Origin: Oscillospiraceae bacterium
GTDB lineage: Bacteria; Bacillota; Clostridia; Oscillospirales; Oscillospiraceae
NCBI GenBank assembly: GCA_024404735.1
Contig: JAKSPP010000050.1
Span: forward strand, 1 to 10,229
Length of the DNA stretch: 10,229 nt
Direction: 5' to 3'
The notes beneath the pieces are model-generated. The model saw only the letters and a program-made list of their open reading frames with translations, was not told the origin of the DNA and did not search any database. The position numbers were made by a program, and so were the translations under genes. Below, one piece after another: positions 8,201-10,229 of this stretch. The stretch's first letter is position 1. Every line of letters starts with the position of its first letter.

Positions 8201-8720
8201 TGCGGGACTTGTTATGAGCATAAAAAAGAGGCTCACCAAAAACGGCAGCCCGATGGCAAATATCATTCTGGAGGATGACAGCGGGGAAATAGAGCTCGTT
8301 GCATTCCAAAAGGCTCTTGAAAATGCGGGAAACTGCCTTACCGAAGGGGCGGGAGTCTTCGTTCTGGGTAAATTCAGTGTAAGAGGCGAGGGCGAGTATC
8401 AGATTACGGCGGATATTATAAGGCCTCTGTCGGAGCTCGGGAACAAAATCGAGAGGAATGAGAATACTCAGGGCAAAAGACCGGAGACATGTCCTGCTTC
8501 ATCCCGGCACGAGACGAAGCTTTATATAAAAATGAATTCTACGGATAGCAGGCTTTGCAGAAAAGTAGATCTTCTTCTTGAAATGTTTCCGGGTAACGAT
8601 ACCTTAGTTCAGTATTTTGCGGACATAGGAAAACAGAGAACCGCAAGGTGTCTCTTCCGTCAGTCTCTTATAGATGAGCTCAGGGAGCTTCTCGGAAGAG
8701 AAAACGTTGTAATGCGATAA
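5226..8720 (+). CDS. dnaE: DNA polymerase III subunit alpha (DnaE)
   Basis: This is a C-family replicative polymerase of the DnaE type, 1164 residues, full length. In Firmicutes DnaE usually extends RNA primers before PolC takes over. Domains in order: an N-terminal PHP domain (about 1-270) with candidate metal ligands His7, His9, Asp16, His41, Glu66, His87, Cys137, Asp205 and His207; palm and thumb with GPGRGS (354-359), PDIDMDF (395-401, catalytic Asp396 and Asp398) and KMDFLG with the third catalytic Asp548; fingers including YRPGPMDS (626-633); a helix-hairpin-helix region near 860-880; and an OB-fold at about 985-1075. The last 90 or so residues are less conserved. I see no exonuclease insertion of the PolC kind. 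The ribosome binding site is weak and whiA ends 7 bases upstream, so translation is probably coupled. Confidence 0.98.
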   Translation: MSFVHLHVHSEYSLLDGACRIEALPKKAASMGQCALAITDHGVMYGAVAFYKACKAAGIKPIIGCEMYLAPHSRFGRDRNIDVPPTHLILLCKNEKGYKNLCFLCSMAFTEGFYGKPRIDLELLKSHSDGLICLSGCIAGYIAGRISNGNYRDARSMAETLLSIFGSDNFYIEIQNHGIREERQALPGLVRLAGELGIALCATNDAHYLEKNDASVHDILLCIQTGKTVTDTDRLKFEGSEFYLKSEEEMLAAFPDCPDAVYNTAVIADKCNFDFEFGSYKLPLFKLPQGEESSLSYIKKLCSEGLEKRYGNSAEASERLNYELSVIEKMGFVDYFLIVADFVSYAKRAKIPVGPGRGSAAGSIVAYCLGITEIDPLKYRLYFERFLNPERVTMPDIDMDFCVRRRDEVIEYVKRKYGEDHVAQIVTFGTMAAKNSIRDVGRATGLSYAETDACSSQIPNAVHMTIDEALTMSKKLRTMMEEDKTVELLINRARAVEGMPRHASTHAAGVVITRNPVYEYVPLAKNEDALVTQYQMTVLEELGLLKMDFLGLRNLTVLDDAVALVRRHTPGFSIENIPLDDKEVFAMLKAGRTSGVFQLESQGITAVCMGLKPESIEDITAIIALYRPGPMDSIPRFIECSAHPEKITYKHPLLEDILSVTYGCIVYQEQVIEIFRRLAGFSLGQADMIRRAMSKKKEAQIVRERQAFVYGDAERNIKGAVANGVPEEIAISVYDEILDFANYAFNKAHAVSYAVVSYRTAYMKAKYPGEYMAALMTSVLDNTSKLCEYTAECKSLGIKLLPPDINKSFPDFAVEGKALRFGLAAIKNVGFGFADSVCRERETMGDFTSFEDFCRRTIHNPNKRAAECLVRAGAFDSSGAGRRQLLQALPLIADACTKESRVNIAGQMNLFEGFGDNESETSGGTGVRLPDVPDFTPMEKLSMEREMTGMYLSGHPFDAFSTAVRNAGIERISDIIAKADEDILKEGAKISAAGLVMSIKKRLTKNGSPMANIILEDDSGEIELVAFQKALENAGNCLTEGAGVFVLGKFSVRGEGEYQITADIIRPLSELGNKIERNENTQGKRPETCPASSRHETKLYIKMNSTDSRLCRKVDLLLEMFPGNDTLVQYFADIGKQRTARCLFRQSLIDELRELLGRENVVMR

Positions 8721-8736
8721 ACCACTTTATTATAAT
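8707..8736 (+). promoter_or_regulatory. Putative sigma-A promoter at the 3' end of dnaE
   Basis: TTGTAA at 8707-8712 (4 of 6 matches to the -35 consensus) and a perfect TATAAT at 8731-8736 are separated by 18 bases. The -35 box lies in the last codons of dnaE. Transcription would start near 8743, almost at the ribosome binding site of the next gene, giving a very short leader of about 16 bases. This is inferred from consensus only. AT-rich intergenic DNA can produce such matches by chance. Confidence 0.4.
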
Positions 8737-8758
8737 TCTTTTTGGGAGGATTACATTT

Positions 8759-9208
8759 ATGGATGAGATAATCACAGCGGAAAGTGCATTTGAAAACTTT
8801 GCAAGCGGAATAAACTGCTGCATGACCGTATTCGGTGAGTGCGCTCCCGCTATCGGTATGAATAAGGAGACTGCCTATAAAATAGCAACGGGCTTCGGAG
8901 GCGGAATGGGTCATGCCGGAACCTGCGGCTGTGTAACAGGCGCCCTTATGGCTCTCGGACTTAAGTACGGCGTAAGCGCTGCGGGGCAGTCGGACTGTGA
9001 AAAGGAATACAAGGAAAAAAGAGAGGAGTTCTGCAAAGCATTTATTGAGAAGGCAGGTTCCCTGAATTGCCCGGAGATTCTTGACGGTCTCAATATCGCC
9101 GTTCCTGCGGATAAGGCCGAGATAATGGAAAGGGGACTCACCCGCTCAAGGTGTGCAGAGCTTGTAAGCTTTGCAGTTGAGACCCTTGCCGATATTATGG
9201 ACATCTGA
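8759..9208 (+). CDS. C_GCAxxG_C_C family putative redox protein
   Basis: This 149-residue cysteine-rich cytoplasmic protein belongs to the C_GCAxxG_C_C family (putative redox-active protein), common in strict anaerobes and without an established biochemical role. It shows the family pattern: INCCMTVFGEC with Cys20, Cys21 and Cys28, then GFGGGMGHAGTCGCVTGALM (about 45-64) with Cys56 and Cys58, then the C-terminal Cys104 (LNCPEIL) and Cys132 (SRCAELV). Cys80 and Cys92 are additional. The pattern suggests a metal centre or disulfide chemistry, but no cofactor can be assigned. There is no signal peptide or membrane segment. The start is firm: GGGAGGA at 8744-8750 lies 8 bases before ATG. It sits 38 bases after dnaE and 29 bases before a LysR regulator, with which it probably forms a small transcription unit. 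Confidence 0.88.
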   Translation: MDEIITAESAFENFASGINCCMTVFGECAPAIGMNKETAYKIATGFGGGMGHAGTCGCVTGALMALGLKYGVSAAGQSDCEKEYKEKREEFCKAFIEKAGSLNCPEILDGLNIAVPADKAEIMERGLTRSRCAELVSFAVETLADIMDI

Positions 9209-9215
9209 TTATAAA
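9186..9215 (+). promoter_or_regulatory. Possible weak promoter for the LysR gene
   Basis: TTGCCG at 9186-9191 and TATAAA at 9210-9215 are 18 bases apart, giving 4 of 6 and 5 of 6 matches to the sigma-A boxes. The element overlaps the last codons of the upstream gene and would give a very short leader before GGAG at 9224-9227. I see no clear T-N11-A dyad that would mark a LysR autoregulatory site. This is a consensus match only. Confidence 0.22.
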
Positions 9216-9237
9216 TAACTAACGGAGAATCTTAGAA

Positions 9238-10149
9238 ATGACCTTCAAGGACCTTGAGTATTTTTCTGCGGTGGCAGCCGAAAAAAGCATAACGAAGGCT
9301 GCTGCAAAAATGAATGTTGCACAGCCTGCCCTCAGTCAGTGTATGCATAAGCTGGAAAATGAGGTGGGAAGAACGCTTCTGTTAAGAGGAGCGGGTGGTG
9401 TATCCCTGACGGGAGAAGGAGAATGCTTTCTGGATTTTGCCGACAGGGTTATCAAGGAGAGAATAGGCCTTAACAAGCGCTTTGCCGATCTGGATAATGC
9501 CGAAAGCGGTGAGGTTATTCTGGGCTTTGCCGGTACTCAGGCAACAATTGTTCTTCCCTATATTCTTCCAGAGTTCAAGGCAAAGCATCCGGGAATAACC
9601 GTACATCTCATTGAGAGTACAACAGACGAGGTTGAGAAGCTTCTTCTTCGTCACGAGGTTGACCTGGGAATAACCCATCTTCCGGTAATGTCCCCGGGAC
9701 TTTCGTTTTTTGAAATAAGCAGGGACGAAATGGTTGTCGTTCCAAGAGCCGACAGCAATTTCAATCGTTATGTATTTGAGGACGATAAGGGCCAGCAGGT
9801 AATAAGTATGGAATTTTTCCGTAATGAACCCGTGGGTCTGACCTTCCCCTCACAGAGAAGCCGAATGGTATGCGATAAGATTTTCTCAAATGCGGGTATA
9901 GTACCCGATGTCAGGCAGGAAAGCAAGAATATCCGTACCCTGGATGCTCTTGCTCAGGTGAATTTTGTCAGTGTTATAATGCCCAAAAAACAGCTTTCCC
10001 CTTCTCTGAAGGAGAGAGGCTATTTCAAGATTCCCGAAAAGTATTCCGTCCCCTATACCTTCGTTGTTGCCTCTGCAGAAGATAATTACCTCACAACGGC
10101 TGCAAAAAAGCTGAAGGAAGAATTTAAGAAAAAACAGTATATGTTCTGA
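9238..10149 (+). CDS. LysR family transcriptional regulator
   Basis: This is a LysR-type transcriptional regulator of 303 residues, the normal length. The N-terminal winged helix-turn-helix covers about residues 1-60: MTFKDLEYFSAVAAE, then the recognition region ITKAAAKMNVAQPALSQCMHKLE (18-40), then the wing ending in VSLTGEGECFL (55-65). A linker helix (about 66-90) leads to a periplasmic-binding-protein-like effector domain (about 92-295) beginning GEVILGFAG. The effector is unknown. GGAG at 9224-9227 lies 10 bases before ATG 9238. LysR regulators are often divergent from their target; this one is downstream of and co-directional with the C_GCAxxG_C_C gene, so control of that gene is only a guess. 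The protein ends with a Lys-rich tail. No truncation is seen. Confidence 0.95.
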   Translation: MTFKDLEYFSAVAAEKSITKAAAKMNVAQPALSQCMHKLENEVGRTLLLRGAGGVSLTGEGECFLDFADRVIKERIGLNKRFADLDNAESGEVILGFAGTQATIVLPYILPEFKAKHPGITVHLIESTTDEVEKLLLRHEVDLGITHLPVMSPGLSFFEISRDEMVVVPRADSNFNRYVFEDDKGQQVISMEFFRNEPVGLTFPSQRSRMVCDKIFSNAGIVPDVRQESKNIRTLDALAQVNFVSVIMPKKQLSPSLKERGYFKIPEKYSVPYTFVVASAEDNYLTTAAKKLKEEFKKKQYMF

Positions 10150-10194
10150 AAAAAGGCCCTGCCGAAGAGCAAATGCGGTTCTATAATAAATGTT

Positions 10195-10229
10195 GGGGTA
10201 ACTCATCTAGAATGAGATGGAGTTACACC
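10195..10229. repeat. Imperfect palindrome at right window edge
   Basis: GTAACTC at 10198-10204 is the exact reverse complement of GAGTTAC at 10220-10226. Inside it, ATCT (10205-10208) pairs with AGAT (10215-10218), leaving a 6-base loop (10209-10214) and one bulged G at 10219. Beyond one G/A mismatch, GG at 10195-10196 can also pair with CC at 10228-10229. The arm is AT-rich and no T-tract is visible before the window ends, so it does not read as a standard terminator. It could be an operator dyad, the start of a leader RNA, or one end of a repeat. The stretch 10150-10194 holds a lone TATAAT at 10182-10187 without a good -35 box, and nothing else I can name. Confidence 0.5.

Noticed and set aside
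10150..10194. Possible intrinsic terminator after the LysR gene
   Set aside because: I could find only three-pair stems here and no run of T, so a terminator is not supported within the window.

Overview
The window looks like chromosomal DNA from an anaerobic low-GC Gram-positive bacterium of the class Clostridia (Firmicutes/Bacillota). The evidence is the combination of RNase J, HPr kinase, WhiA and a DnaE-type polymerase, strong AGGAGG-type ribosome binding sites, and the gene order hprK-murB-whiA-dnaE, which is a clostridial neighbourhood. A genus cannot be assigned from this sequence. Base composition and codon use look even along the window. I see no insertion sequence, phage gene, tRNA, rRNA or CRISPR array.

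All nine genes lie on the + strand and are closely packed. Every intergenic gap is under 40 bases, and only the last 80 bases lack a gene. From left to right they are: RNase J (5' end cut off by the window edge), an ArsC/Spx-like thioredoxin-fold protein, the Holliday-junction-resolvase-fold protein RuvX/YqgF, HPr kinase/phosphorylase (hprK), UDP-N-acetylenolpyruvoylglucosamine reductase (murB), the sporulation/division regulator whiA, DNA polymerase III alpha (dnaE), a cysteine-rich C_GCAxxG_C_C family protein, and a LysR-type regulator. A short gene-free tail ends in an imperfect palindrome.

The first seven genes form a housekeeping block covering RNA processing and decay, rRNA maturation, carbon-catabolite control, peptidoglycan precursor synthesis, division control and DNA replication. 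No clear terminator separates them, so they may be read as one long transcript or a few overlapping ones. The last two genes look like an accessory pair: a putative redox or metal-binding protein followed by a transcription factor. A plausible sigma-A promoter for this pair lies in the 3' end of dnaE.

Most of the window is ordinary core genome. The points worth a second look are: the absence of rapZ and yvcK, which usually sit between murB and whiA; a DnaE PHP domain that keeps a full set of nine metal-ligand candidates; an 'arsenate reductase' relative that lacks the expected arginine and has a CxxS site; the co-directional cysteine-rich protein/LysR pair; and the palindrome at the right edge. 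I found no convincing sign of a wholly new system.
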